Source: Paulinella micropora
Lineage: Eukaryota; Cercozoa; Imbricatea; Euglyphida
Reading direction: 5' to 3'
NCBI GenBank assembly: GCA_009731375.1
Contig: BJOX01000041.1
Location: 910,685 to 946,268 of the forward strand
Length of the DNA stretch: 35,584 bases
A program made the translations under genes and the position numbers. The notes below the pieces were generated by a model that was not told the DNA's origin, did not search any database, and saw only the letters and a program-made list of their open reading frames with translations. Shown here one piece after another: positions 22,993 through 33,513 of this stretch (positions within the stretch are counted from its first letter, which is position 1; every line of letters begins with the position of its first letter).

Positions 22993-25900
22993 CGCCTCCT
23001 CTTCTGGAAGCTCCTCGGCCTGTTCCTCGCCTGCCTGCATATCCTCTCCTTGCTCCTGCAGCAGCTCGTACGCCTCCATGCCTGCCTGCTCCGTCTCGTC
23101 TTTGCCTTCGCTGGTGCCATCCTCCCAGTACTCCGAGCCCGTGCCCGGCAGCAGTTCCTGTGCCGACTGGTCGTTGGCCACCGCAAGCGCCGCCAGCACG
23201 CGCCCGCATATCTCCGCCACATCCACTTCTAATGCTGGCGGGCTGGGCCGCACGCTGGTCGACTGCGAGAAGGGCGAGGCCAGCTGCCAGGAAGGCGTCA
23301 GCAGCGCGGGGTGCGGCGACGTGAAGCTGGAGGGCGCAGTTTGCGACTGTCGCCCCGCCAGTTTAGTGGTCATTGACAAGGAGGACGACTGACTCGAGCG
23401 CGGCGGCGGCGACAGGAAACTGCGCAAGGAGTGGCGCGCAGGAGTGTCGGATGGGCCCAGCGCGGGGAACGCAGCTGGCTCCTCGGACGACTTCTCGGTC
23501 GGGGAGGCCAGCGGTTCGGACAGGCGCGCCTCTAAATCGCACAACACGGGCAGTGAAGAGAGCGCCGCGCCCACTTCCGCCTGCAGTAGCGACCTCCAGG
23601 TCTCCTGCTCGCCCTCCTCTCTTTCCATGGCCGATCGGGCCTCCTCATCGTTCCTATTCTCTTCCTCTCCAGCCTCGTCCTCTCCCTCGCCCTCATTTTC
23701 GCCCTCGTCTTCGCCTCCGTCTTCTGAAGAAGCGTCCACGTGACGGGCCTGCTCCTCGTCCTCGGCCTCTTGCCGCCACTCGGGGCTGCGGTCTGCAGGC
23801 TTGCGCAGCGACAGCAGCCTGGCTTGCTCCATCTCGCTCTCCTCCAGGCTCAGTAGCTCTTGCTTCTTCCTTCGCGTCAAGTGATCGTCCTGCGACGCAT
23901 CCGCCTCCTGCTGCTGCTGCTCCTCGCTGCGCGTTCTGCGCCGCCGCTGTAACAGCAAGGTCTCTTCCTCTTCTTCCTCGTCTCGGTTCCCGTCACCATA
24001 CACCGAAGATAGTTCCTCTTCACTGACCAAGGAGGCGCCGACCGACAGACTGGGCGTCATGACTGGAGAATCCAGCTCCGACTGGGACTCCACCACGTTG
24101 CCTGCCTCCTGCGACTTCTTCTTCCTGCTGCCGCCGTTGGAGCTGGCGCGCGAGCAGAGCTCGTCTTCGTCGTCGTCTTCAAGAGAGGGTACGGGCGGAG
24201 AGTCGCGCAGGCTGGGTGACAAGGAAGACAGCGAGGGCGGCGAGCCTGGCTTCCTGCCCAGGCTTACCTTGCGCACGCGCTTCTTCTTCTTCCCTTTTCG
24301 CGAGGCCGAGCCGCTGCGGCGAGGCTTGTTGGAGTCTCGCGAGCCACTGGGAACAGGCTGATTCGAGTCCGACTGGCGTGGCTCCTCTCCCCTGACCACA
24401 TTGGCCTCTGCCAGTCTCTCCTTCTTCCTGGACCGCGCCTTCTTCTTGCGCTTCTTCTTGCGTTTCTCTGCACTGGCTGTGCTGCGGGTCTCCTCGTGCT
24501 GCACGGCGCGCTCTGCACTACCTGCGCGCGTGCCGTCGCGTGGCGCAGCTGCCGGTGAGGTCGCAGCAGCACCCACTACGGCGTGCGGCTTCATCTGCTT
24601 GGCCTGCCGCGCGGCGGTGGTGCCGTGAAGGAAGGGCTGTGGCAGGGTATGAAGCGCACGCAGCAGCGCCAGCACCTCCACCGCCACCGTAGCTCTGCTT
24701 TGGTAGTCCGACAGCGTGCGGCTGGCCGAGGGCTGGATAGTGAACACCTCCCCCGCCAGCCCCGCGCCCAGGTCTTCCGAGAACTGAGTGCGCTCGGGCT
24801 GCGGCACGAGCGCGTTGGCCAGCAGGTGCAGCAGGAACTGCACCACCTGCGCCGCTGGAGAGGAGGCAGCCGGACCGACCTCCTGCTTGCCTGCTCTGCC
24901 TTCGCGGCCTGGCCGCGCCACATGCTCTCGCGGCCCGGCGGCCCGGTCGCCCTCGGCCTCCTCTGCGGTCTGCTCCTCTTCCACCACCAGACCCAGGTCC
25001 CTGTCCGCTGCGGAGCCGCTGCGCCAGCTGCGCTTCCAGCCATCCATCGCCGCGTCCGCCCCGGCCTGCAGCGGCGGTTCTGACGCTCCAGCCTGTAAGA
25101 ATGCACTGGCAGTGCAGGCTTCGGCCAGCAGCAAGGAGGCGCGACGGGCGGGAAGGATAGGCAAGACGCAGCGGAGCAGCCGCACACCCATCAACCGCAG
25201 CTTGGGCGGCAGCGACAGCGCGCCGGCTCGCCCTGCGCCGAGCGAAGTGGTCGGCAGCCAGGACGCCGGCGAGGAGGGCGCCGACGAGTCTGCCGCGGTG
25301 CCCATGGCAAAGTCCACCAAGTGCCCACCGGCGCCCGGCCGAGCCTTCTCCTCCCGCAGCTTCCCATCCTTGAGGACTCGGTCTTCCCGCTCCTCAGGCA
25401 GCGTCTGGTGCTCCTGCAAGTGCGACGGCTTGCGGAAGCTGAGAGTACTGGGCAGGGGGGCCGGGGTGGGGGGCCTCGCGTCCAGCACGGCGGGACTGGT
25501 CCAGATGGCCAGGTCCAGCTTGGGGCCCGACAGAGTCAGCAGCAGCGGCAGCCAGGCAGGCTCCAGCAGGTAGCGCGCGCACGAGCAGTGCCGCGCCAGC
25601 CGTGCCACCAGCTCAAGCAGCTTGAACGCGTACGCGTGCCAGAAGGCCAGCGCCTGCTTGGACGCCGAGGCCTGCACGCGGAGCAAGGAGAAGCGCGCGG
25701 GTCCGATGGGGGCAGCCAGCAGCGCCACCTCACCAGCCACCTCATCAGGGATGGACTGGAAGCCGGGAGACTTGTCTAGACCAGGCGTAGGGCGCGGGTT
25801 GAAGGGACTAGAAGAGAGAGAGGAGGCCTCTGACAAAATAGATATGTCAGCAGGCATTGCGTTGGAAAACGATGAATTGCGAGAGGTGGAGTTGGGGAGA

Positions 25901-26096
25901 GGGAGGGTGGAGGAAGAGGTAGAGGAAGAGGAGGGTGCACGGGCAGGCGTGCGATAAGTGGAGGGCGACAAGATGGAGGCTGGGTGGGGCGCCGCCACGG
26001 CGCTGGAGGCGGCCTTCTCGGCGGACAGCTTTGCCTGAGCCGCCTGCCAACCATACACATAGAACATGGCAATCCTCCTTGCCATGGTCACCATGC
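22993..26096 (-). CDS. Exon 16: very long exon with helical repeats, basic stretch and acidic linker
   Basis: About 1,034 codons are open from the gap at 26097 to the donor GCG/GTATGC. The true 5' boundary is hidden in or next to the gap. In order it has a helix (IAMFYVYGWQAAQAKLSAEK), a Ser/Pro linker, scaffold helices (FKLLELVARLARHCSCARYL; PKLRLMGVRLLRCVLPILPA), another helical block (VVQFLLHLLANALVP), two very basic clusters (KRKKKRKKKARSRKKERL; KGKKKKRVRKVSLGRK) that could be nuclear-localisation or RNA-binding patches, then roughly 300 residues rich in Glu/Asp/Ser/Gln. It ends with the helix VDVAEICGRVLAALAVA and acidic EEQAEELPEEEA. There is no catalytic motif. Confidence 0.8.
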
Positions 26097-26122
26097 NNNN
26101 NNNNNNNNNNNNNNNNNNNNNN

Positions 26123-26156
<34 letters not shown>

Positions 26157-26414
26157 AGAGAAGAAAAAAAAAGAAAAAAAAAAAAAAGAAAGCAAACAAG
26201 CAAACAAGCAAGAAAAGAAAGAAAGGGATAGAGACAAAAGAGTGAAAGAAAAAGAAAAGGGAAGGAGGAGATGAGAAAGGTTGACGAAAGAAGGAACAAA
26301 AGAAGCGAAAGAAAATTAGAATAAAGAATAAAAGAAAAAAGAGAAAAAACGGAAGAGAGAGAGAGAGAGAGAAAGGGAGTGTGTGAGAGAAGAGAAAGGA
26401 GGCGGAAGAGTAAG

Positions 26415-26447
<33 letters not shown>

Positions 26448-26500
26448 AAGAAGAAGAAGAAGAAGAAGAAGAAGAAAAAGAGAGAAAGAGATGAATAGAG
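26097..26500. repeat. Gap, A-run and purine-rich (AAG)n intron
   Basis: A gap (26097-26122), a poly-A tract, purine-only sequence and (AAG)n lie between exons 15 and 16. On the coding strand the intron is almost pure pyrimidine. Confidence 0.9.
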
Positions 26501-26523
26501 GTACAAGGCTGTTGAAGTGTTAC

Positions 26524-26628
26524 CCGGCGCGAATTCTCTTGGTTGACCCAAGCCAGCTGCAGCTTGGCGTTGGCATATCTGCGAGTAGCGGCGGTGTGGG
26601 CGGCCATAGAGTGCAGGGCCCGCCGCAG
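26524..26628 (-). CDS. Exon 15 of HECT ligase
   Basis: This exon has 35 codons, with acceptor TGTGGCAG/CTGCGG and donor CGG/GTAACA, phase 0. Its product (LRRALHSMAAHTAATRRYAN) continues the exon 14 helix. Two upstream AGs were rejected because they break phase. The next intron on the coding strand is almost entirely TTC, T and TTTC-type pyrimidine repeat plus a gap. Confidence 0.65.
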
Positions 26629-26751
26629 CTGCCACACACACGTCATCACAGCACCACAGCTCTTCGCGCCTGAAGTACTGCTGTGAAGTTTCAGTACATG
26701 TAAAACCTCCCTCCCTCTTTCCCCTTCCCGAGTAATGCATACCCGAAGACG

Positions 26752-26752
<1 letters not shown>

Positions 26753-26817
<65 letters not shown>
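26753..26817. repeat. (GATA)n abutting the exon 14 donor
   Basis: The tetranucleotide array begins at the splice donor itself. Confidence 0.9.
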
Positions 26818-26818
26818 C

Positions 26819-27012
26819 CTCGGACTGCAAGATGCCCATGACTTGCTCCAACTGCGGGAGCGTGGGTAGCAGGCGCTGCAAGCGGGCCGGCCCATCCATT
26901 GCCGCGCTTCGCCGTGGCACGCGTGTGCACTGCTGATCGCGCCCCAGCCGGTAGCGCTGCAGCAGCAACAGCGACTCGGGGCACTCGTGGTGCCGTCTGT
27001 GCTCCAGCCAAC
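26819..27012 (-). CDS. Exon 14 of HECT ligase
   Basis: The exon is 194 nt with acceptor GGCCAG/GTTGGC. It reads WLEHRRHHECPESLLLLQRY and ends LEQVMGILQSE. The donor is odd: GAG/GTATCTATC, where the intron's first bases are already the (TATC)n microsatellite. Confidence 0.75.
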
Positions 27013-27024
27013 CTGGCCACAACA

Positions 27025-27059
27025 GTCAGACAGACAGATAGACAGATAGATAGACAGAC

Positions 27060-27128
<69 letters not shown>
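27025..27128. repeat. (GACA)n/(GATA)n array in intron 13
   Basis: GACA and GATA units are mixed at one end, then pure GATA. Confidence 0.9.
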
Positions 27129-27230
27129 CACGGTAGGCCAGAGGCTTGCAGAGGGCAACTTTGAGCATTGCATGGTTCCCATGTATGTGTAAAACAATGA
27201 GACAGGTCCCATGTCTGTGAGAGGACTGAC

Positions 27231-27624
27231 CGAGTTGCAAGGAGAGCAGGTGGAAGAGTTGCCAGGTGCGCTCCTCCAGACGGTCCGTCAGGTCCTTGGG
27301 CAGCGCCTCCAGCGGCGAGCGTGCCCTCTTGGCGCGGCGGAACAGCTCCGCGCTGCCCCGGCTGGAGAAGGTGGCCGGCGGTGGCGACGGCGTGGGCGGG
27401 TCGCTGGTGGCCCCTCTAGCCTGATATGGCGTGCTTGCAGGCGCCTGGTCGGTGGGCTGGTCGGTGGGCATGGTCGGCAACTCGAGGGAGGGCGCGGGCT
27501 CACCGGCCGCCATGAGCAGGCGGTGCAGAGAAGGCAGCACTTGCGCGTCCGTCAGCAGGGGCAGGTCACGACGAGAGAGCAGGAACGCACCCCACACACC
27601 CATGGCCGCCAGCTGCAGCTTCGC
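27231..27624 (-). CDS. Exon 13 of HECT ligase
   Basis: This exon is 131 codons plus 1 nt, with acceptor GCCAG/GCGAAG and donor CTCG/GTCAGT. It begins AKLQLAAMGVWGAFLLSRRD, has a Pro/Thr/Ser linker in the middle, and ends with a helix RLEERTWQLFHLLSLQLG that continues into exon 14. The ATG inside it (27603) is not taken as a gene start, because the frame runs through to the acceptor. Confidence 0.75.
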
Positions 27625-27708
27625 CTGGCAGTCAGCACGGATTCGATGTGAACTATGTCATTATCGATCAAGCTTGAACGCTAGGGAGACAGCCAGATAC
27701 CTGGAAAA

Positions 27709-27757
<49 letters not shown>

Positions 27758-27771
27758 GGGGGGGGAACGAC

Positions 27772-27870
27772 CCGAAGCTGTGTGAGGGGCCGGCGACGAG
27801 GCGGGAGAGAGAGGTACGAGGCAGAGAGCTCGAGCGCGCGGCTGAGCACCAACCGACAGGCTACCAGCAC
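27772..27870 (-). CDS. Exon 12 of HECT ligase
   Basis: This exon has 33 codons, with acceptor GCGCAG/GTGCTG and donor CGG/GTCGTT, phase 0 on both sides. The sequence VLVACRLVLSRALELSASYL is a hydrophobic helix, followed by a basic turn RRRPLTQLR. The intron downstream consists largely of a C-run and a (TC)n array on the coding strand. Confidence 0.75.
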
Positions 27871-27872
27871 CT

Positions 27873-28360
27873 GCGCATGGCAGACGACGACAAGAAGCAG
27901 TAAATAAATAAGTGAGTAAATGGGTGAATGTGTGAACGAATAAATAAACTAAATAGATAAATGTAATAAATAAACAAAAATTAAATAAATATATAAATAA
28001 ATAAGTAAATGAATGGATACATATTATAATGAATGAATTGATCGATGAACGGTAAGAACTTCATGATTTGAAAAATAAGGGGAAGAGGAGAGGAGTGTGT
28101 GTGTCTGTGTGCGTGTGTGTTTTTGGGGGTGGGGGAGAAAGGGGGAGGGGGATTTTCTTTAAAACAAATCCACATAATGGCGAGGCCTGTTGGGACCGTG
28201 TGGTGTGCCCCGAGGAGCTCGGCGATGAGTGTCTTCTTCTGCAGGGTGTGGCGGAGGAGACGCAGGCAGCAAGTCTGCGACATATTGGCAATAGGCAGGA
28301 AATATTTGCATGTGGCAGACATATTGGTAATCTGGAGGGACAAAGTGGCAGTGCAAGGAC
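27873..28360. other. AT-rich intron 11
   Basis: (AAAT)-like sequence, a short GT tract and G-runs, then mixed sequence up to the exon 11 donor. No exon is recognised. Confidence 0.6.
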
Positions 28361-28531
28361 CTGTGCGCGGTGGGCCGGCAAGCGCTCCAGCAGCTCCAGC
28401 AAGCGCTCAAGCCCGCTCAGCCGCAGCAGTCCCGTCCAGGTGCGTGCCGCACTGGCCTCGGCCAACGCCGACAGCACCAGCCGCCCCTCCTGCACACCGC
28501 ACAAGCGCTCGCATCTAAGTATGTCTGCATT
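28361..28531 (-). CDS. Exon 11 of HECT ligase
   Basis: This exon has 57 codons. The start at AGCCCAG/AATGCA was chosen over a nearer ACTTAG/ATG acceptor because only the former keeps phase 0 with exon 10. The product (NADILRCERLCGVQEGRLV to LERLPAHRAQ) is regular amphipathic helix with Leu heptads. The donor is CAG/GTCCTT. Confidence 0.75.
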
Positions 28532-28696
28532 CTGGGCTAATTGGTTCTATCCACCAGATTTTGCTAGCATGTGCGGATCCCAGGTCGAGACTGTGTGGCA
28601 TTGGTAAAAGTCACAAACTACATGATAAAGAAGATGAAGGAGTCACATTTGCTTTCATTGTTCCACAAGACAAGGCAATGGCGCAAGCGGTGTGAC

Positions 28697-29077
28697 CTTG
28701 ACTGCCGTCACGAACTCCAGTACGTTCTGTGCGTTGGCCCTGATGCGTTTGGTCCACAAGAGTCCTTGCTTGCTCTGCTCCACGGCACAAAATTGGCGCA
28801 CCGCCTGTAGCGCCCGCGCCAGCTTGCGCCAGCACTTGCGCGCGCCCGTTTGCACGCTGGGTCTGCTTGGCTTGGGTCTGGCATGCTCGACTCTCGGCGG
28901 TGCTGGCCGCACGCAGAGCAGGAACCGCGCCGCGGCCACCACGGGCGCTGTGGCCTGCCACCGCGCCCAAGCCACGGGGTCCTCGCCCGATTCATCCTGT
29001 GGCTGCTGCTGCTGCTTGCTCTCTGCCTCCCGCTCCAGCAAGAGATGCTGTGCGTGCGAGCGGATATCGGTGCGAAT
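28697..29077 (-). CDS. Exon 10 of HECT ligase
   Basis: This exon has 127 codons, with acceptor TTTTGCACAG/ATTCGC and donor AAG/GTCACA, both phase 0. It starts [20 protein letters not shown], has a short poly-Gln, then alternates hydrophobic helices ([32 protein letters not shown]) and ends [13 protein letters not shown]. It is predicted helical scaffold with no catalytic motif. Confidence 0.75.
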
Positions 29078-29170
29078 CTGTGCAAAAGGAATGCAGACAC
29101 CTTGTGCATGGATATAGCCACAGCAGGATAGACAGGTGAATGCAGGCACGGTGCTGAAGGGCAAAGACCG

Positions 29171-29171
<1 letters not shown>

Positions 29172-29237
<66 letters not shown>

Positions 29238-29260
29238 CTACCTGGATGGATGGATGGATG

Positions 29261-29341
<81 letters not shown>

Positions 29342-29397
29342 GTAGGTAGGTAGATAGGTAGGTAGGTAGATAGGTAGGTAGGTAGTAGATAGGTAGG

Positions 29398-29473
<76 letters not shown>

Positions 29474-29515
29474 GTAAATAGATAAATAGATAGATAGATA
29501 GATAGATATAGATAA

Positions 29516-29561
<46 letters not shown>

Positions 29562-29614
29562 TGATAGATAGATAGACGGAGATCAATGCAGGCACGGTGT
29601 TGCAGGGCAAAGAT

Positions 29615-29675
<61 letters not shown>

Positions 29676-29695
29676 GATAGATAGATAGATAGATG
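29172..29695. repeat. (GATA)n/(GGTA)n array filling intron 9
   Basis: GATA tetramers with GGAT and GGTA variant blocks in the middle and a 30-bp non-repeat island (GGCACGGTGTTGCAGGGCAA) near 29590. A near-copy of that island occurs at 29149-29169, which suggests duplication of the array. Confidence 0.9.
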
Positions 29696-29700
29696 GTGAC

Positions 29701-30468
29701 CTGCTGGGATTGTCGCCACGCCGTCATCAGCTCGGGGCACACCGGCCGCCTCTTTGCACCCAACACCAGCTCCTCAGCGCGCTCTCCTTGTTTCGCTTTC
29801 ACATGCACCAGCAGCTCGGCGTACGCCAGGCCGATGTGCACCAAGTTGGCGTGCAGAAGGATGGCCGCGAACAGAGCGCGGACAGCTACATCCATCCAGG
29901 CCTGTCGCCGGTGCTCAATGGTATGCAGCGCGCTGGAGCCGTGGCCCAGCTGTGAGAGCCAGTCCCACAGCGCACGCGCCCGCTCCGAACTCTGCTCCAG
30001 CACCTCGAGGCAGAAGGCACGGGCTTGCGAGAACACCATGGGAAAGGGCGAGGACTGGTAGGCAGCCAAAGGAGTGGAGACAGCAGGGACGGGCAAAGTG
30101 GCGGGAAGGGGCGGGATGTCTGTGGACACGCTGGGCGCGATGAGCCAAGGCTTGCGAGTGGCCTGATCTGGGTCGGGTGCGCTGTGCTGTGGCTGGGCGA
30201 AGAGGCGAGGGGCCAGCTCGGGCAGGAGCCCTGCCACGGCGTAGAGATCCAAGCCCTCACTGCACAAGTCAGAGCGCAGACAGGACTGCAGCAGACCCTG
30301 CCCAGGCTTCACGGCATCCGACGAGCCAGCAGCAGCTGAAGTGCTACTGCTGGACAAAGATGGATCCAAGGGAGAGGACTGAGATGGAGAAGAAGAACCA
30401 GCAGACGCACTTGTCGTGGAACTAGTAGAAGCGGTGCTTGAGGGAGAACTGGAGACGATGCTCGTAGT

Positions 30469-30566
<98 letters not shown>

Positions 30567-30567
30567 C

Positions 30568-30605
<38 letters not shown>

Positions 30606-30732
30606 CAGAGGATGAGAAGGAGGAGACAGAAGAGAGAGTACGGAGAGGTTGGGGGTGTGTGTTGATGGCATCGGCAATATCACTGCTGTCCAACTCCAGA
30701 CGAAGCAACGTCGACAACACCTCCAGACCCAC
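29701..30732 (-). CDS. Exon 9: poly-Thr tract plus helical scaffold of HECT ligase
   Basis: This exon has 344 codons, with acceptor GCTAG/GTGGGT and donor CAG/GTCACC. It begins [19 protein letters not shown], then runs into a long poly-Thr tract encoded by an (ACT)n array, then Ala and Ser/Thr-rich sequence. The rest is structured-looking: [33 protein letters not shown], and [20 protein letters not shown]. The last resembles helical pairs of scaffold regions in giant ligases. The exon ends WRQSQQ, and the (TATC)n array starts within about 10 nt of the donor. Confidence 0.75.
30490..30600. repeat. (AGT)n array translated as poly-Thr in exon 9
   Basis: A near-perfect trinucleotide array inside the open frame, preceded by (AGC)n that gives Ala on the coding strand. 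Confidence 0.9.
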
Positions 30733-30999
30733 CTAGCATGTCGCAGCAGCACCAATCTCCAGCAAAAGTACCAGGGTTGCAGACTTACAGAGGAAATAAT
30801 TGCTTCCGACATTCAAGTGGCAAAAGCGTCCAACTCTGAACTCTCTCAACCAATATTTGAGGTATGAAAACGCTAAAAGCACGTCATTTGAAACCTCTTG
30901 TTCTGGCTTTCAAGTTATGCCTCCAGCTTTGTCAACATGACCGCTATTGATGGAGAACGAGAGATCGAATGATTGTTTTGCAATTAGAGACATGCGTAC

Positions 31000-31167
31000 T
31001 GCAAGCTGCGCTCGGCTGGCGACACCAGAGCAAAGAAGAACAAGGGCAGGAAGCAAGATGAACAAGCCAGAGCTGCTAGATGCTGCGACCGCGTGGACAG
31101 AGTGGAGCCAGCGAGCTCGGGCGTTGGCTTGGTCGCGCCTCTCCTCCCACTCCAGCCGACGGGCAGC
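31000..31167 (-). CDS. Exon 8 of HECT ligase
   Basis: This exon has 56 codons, with acceptor GACCAG/GCTGCC and donor GCA/GTACGC, phase 0. It begins AARRLEWEERRDQANARARW, which completes the charged coil, and ends with a hydrophobic stretch (GLFILLPALVLLCSGVA) of about 17 residues. That stretch could be a buried helix. A membrane segment is possible but unsupported by neighbouring topology. Confidence 0.7.
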
Positions 31168-31285
31168 CTGGTCCCCCACACCACCATACCACAACCACAA
31201 CCGAACCCAGCAAGACAAAAAGAAGCAGGGTGCATAGTCGCTGGTGATCAGTATAGTGCAAGAAGTGTTCAAAACAAGTGGCGAC

Positions 31286-31665
31286 CTCCTTCTGCTCCTC
31301 TTGCTTCTGTCGTGCTTTGTCCTCCTTGTAGGCTTGTACCATGGCGGCGTCCGACGACGAGAACAGCACAGCAGCCTTGGCCGCTGAGTGCATCGCCACA
31401 CCAGCGACTGACAAGACTGGATCGCCGCTCTTGGACTGATTGCTCTCCATCCCTTTCGCTGCGTGCTCTGTGGCAGCGACTGCAACCTCTGGTTCTGTAG
31501 AATCTTCCTCCTTGTCCCGCTCGTCGCAACTGGCTGCGCCCGACGAACCCGCCTCCTTCACACGCGCGCCGCCGATCTGTGCTTGCGGCCTGCGCTTACC
31601 TTCCTCTTTCTTCTTTTGTTTCTGCAGCTGCCGTTGCTTGGCGCGCTTCTCCTTCTCCAGCCGTA

Positions 31666-31667
<2 letters not shown>
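31286..31667 (-). CDS. Exon 7: charged coiled coil and linker of HECT ligase
   Basis: The exon is 382 nt, entered in the phase left by exon 6 at a TGTAG/ATTACG acceptor that directly follows a (TG)n array. It opens with a Lys/Arg/Gln helix (LRLEKEKRAKQRQLQKQKKK), passes through a Ser/Ala/Glu linker, and ends VQAYKEDKARQKQEEQKE at donor GAG/GTCGCC. It looks like a coiled coil that continues into exon 8. Confidence 0.75.
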
Positions 31668-31696
<29 letters not shown>

Positions 31697-31844
31697 TGCT
31701 AGTGTGCAGCCGCACCAGAACCAGCCCATCATACTGCAGCAGCTACACATCGGGATGATTCTCAGAATTGGCAAACATCTTGACCGTAATTTCAGTGAAA
31801 ATTTAGCGAAAACATTCATGACAAGAATTTTCCTCATTCGCTAC

Positions 31845-31942
31845 CGTTGCTTGGTCAGTTTCATGCGTTCTTTCTCTCTGCGCTGCGCCTGGTTGAAGCG
31901 CGCCATGCGTATGCGCTCAGCCTGCTCCTCCGCCTCTGCGGC
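31845..31942 (-). CDS. Exon 6: charged coiled-coil exon of HECT ligase
   Basis: The exon is 98 nt, with acceptor TTGCAG/GCCGCA and donor CG/GTAGCG leaving a 2-nt overhang. The product (AAEAEEQAERIRMARF and on to KLTKQR) is a long charged helix that runs directly into the Lys/Gln-rich start of exon 7, so the junction is supported by composition as well as phase. Confidence 0.75.
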
Positions 31943-32046
31943 CTGCAACCGAAGCCAACAGAGCGGCAGCAAGCAAGATAGCGCAAGAGCTGCGCTCAAG
32001 GTCACTCTAGAAACGAGGAAGAGAGGTTAGTGCGAGGGCACGGGAC

Positions 32047-32187
32047 CTGCTGATCGGCCTTGACGAAGACGCCCAGCAGCGTCATGAGGCGCAGCAAACG
32101 TGGGAAGAGGCGGGTCAGCAGCATCGCCGCGGGCAAGGGTGGCAGCAACGACAGACCAAGCAACAGCGGCGGCAGCGTGCGCCCCAC
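32047..32187 (-). CDS. Exon 5: Leu-rich helical exon of HECT ligase
   Basis: This exon has 47 codons, with acceptor GCCAG/GTGGGG and donor CAG/GTCCCG. The sequence is very rich in Leu and Pro (TLPPLLLGLSLLPPL) and ends LLGVFVKADQQ. It is hydrophobic but short and broken by Pro and Arg. I read it as packed helices rather than a membrane span. Confidence 0.7.
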
Positions 32188-32281
32188 CTGGCATCAGAAC
32201 GCAGGGCGGACAGCTGTACATCAATGCTATTACTATTACTATCTTTTACTATTCAACTCTCGGAGAGACAGCTGCACGGAC

Positions 32282-32518
32282 CAAGCTCTGTTCCAAGATA
32301 GAGAGCAGGCGCGTCTGCAGCGGGCTCTGGCGCTCCTCGCCGGGCTGCAACGAGCCGCCGGCCTCGGACATGGAGCTCACACTCCGCTGCCGCTGCAAAC
32401 CCTGCCAGGAGTTGCGGCGCTTGAGGGAAGAGGAGCGGCTTCTTGTCTTGCCATCCTCGGTGTCGGCTGCGTAGGCGTTGCAACAGAGCGACAGCAGACT
32501 CGCCGCCGCGTCCAACAC
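32282..32518 (-). CDS. Exon 4 of HECT ligase
   Basis: This exon has 79 codons, with acceptor CCGCAG/GTGTTG and donor TTG/GTCCGT, phase 0 on both sides. The helix VLDAAASLLSLCCNAYAADT opens it. It is followed by a Ser/Arg-rich basic patch (RSRSSSLKRRNSW) that looks like a phosphorylation-type linker, and then a second helix ending ILEQSL. No family domain is recognised on its own. Confidence 0.7.
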
Positions 32519-32850
32519 CTGCGGCCCGGACACAAGAAACACATCCTTTCTTTATATTGGGTCATACAACATGTGATACCCTCTGAAAAATTTCCTGTCC
32601 CCCCCCCCCCCCCCCCCCCCAAAAAAAAANNNNNNNNNNNNNNNNNNNNNNNNNNNNNNNNNNNNNCCCCCCCCCCCCCCCAATGTGACAATCAAACACA
32701 ACCACGCACGCGAAATCCTTTCAGCAGTGGAGCTATGGTGACAAGACTAGCCATACTACTCTCGGAAGCATATGTGCGCATGCGATGTGTTTGTATGTAC
32801 GTCCGCACGTGTGTAGTATGTCATGTGATAGTGTTTTTGCAAGGCGCCAC

Positions 32851-33150
32851 CTGTTCAGCGTGTTTGGCCAGCACGCCCAGCGCGGTGCGGGCCGGCCAGC
32901 CCACCTGCCCCAGCTCCGCCTCAGCCGCCGTTCTGTCGCCCTGCTCGGGTCCCACTTCGCCGTCCCAGCCCTGGCTCGGCAGCAGGTTCGACAGACCGGG
33001 CCATAGGCTGAGCCAGTTGGCTGTTCCAGGAGAGAGAGCCACGGCCGAGCCGGGTGGGGGCGCGCTCAAGGTCTGGGCAGCTTGCGAAACGAGATGGCTG
33101 GTCCAACACAGCATGTGCTTCTGCAGCGCCGTCAGGAACTGCACATGCAC
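32851..33150 (-). CDS. Exon 3: helical segment of HECT ligase
   Basis: This exon has 100 codons, with acceptor TGCAG/GTGCAT and donor CAG/GTGGCG, both phase 0. It begins VHVQFLTALQKHMLCW and ends ARTALGVLAKHAEQ, two amphipathic helices around a Pro/Gly-rich centre. This fits an alpha-solenoid-like scaffold region. The upstream intron ends in a (TATC)n array only about 20 nt from the acceptor. Confidence 0.7.
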
Positions 33151-33167
33151 CTGCACAGCCCACCAGG

Positions 33168-33169
<2 letters not shown>

Positions 33170-33226
<57 letters not shown>
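33170..33226. repeat. (GATA)n upstream of the exon 3 acceptor
   Basis: On the coding strand it is (TATC)n, ending about 20 nt before the acceptor. Confidence 0.9.
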
Positions 33227-33285
33227 GGAGTCGAACAGGCATGCGTGCTGGTGTGTGGGGCCACATGCGTCCATCCTTCTGTGAC

Positions 33286-33513
33286 CTGCAGCCGGTCGGT
33301 CATGCGCCGTTCCTCTGCATTCTCCTTGTCCTCGTCTTGGACCTGTGGGCAGGGCAGTGGGACTGCATGTGGTGGCGGCACTGCGGCGGAATGATCGGTG
33401 GAGGTGAGCACTGGAGGAGGCACGGGCTCCACAGGCGGGGGAGGCGGCATAAGCTCAGGAGACGAAGGTTCGGGCGGGAGCGCTGCCTGGCGTGGAGGCG
33501 GAGTCAAGAAATC
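33286..33513 (-). CDS. Exon 2: Pro-rich linker of HECT ligase
   Basis: This exon has 76 codons in phase 0 at both ends. It starts DFLTPPPRQAALPPEPS and contains Pro runs and a VQDEDKENAEERRMTDRLQ tail before the donor CAG/GTCACA. The start is placed at the GGCAG/GATTTC acceptor. The frame stays open further upstream, to about 33621, so a longer exon cannot be excluded. It is probably disordered, and no fold is recognised. Confidence 0.55.

Noticed and set aside
23373-24026. A separate plus-strand Ser-rich or Arg/Pro-rich gene
   Set aside because: It lies wholly within the minus-strand exon 16 frame, which is open for about 1,030 codons and has helical blocks resembling the rest of the ligase.
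27603-27624. ATG at 27603 as the start of a second gene
   Set aside because: The frame continues upstream to a good acceptor at 27624 that matches the phase of exon 12.
28501-28514. ACTTAG/ATG as the exon 11 acceptor
   Set aside because: It breaks the phase with exon 10, whereas CCCAG/AATGCA at 28531 keeps it and adds sensible residues.
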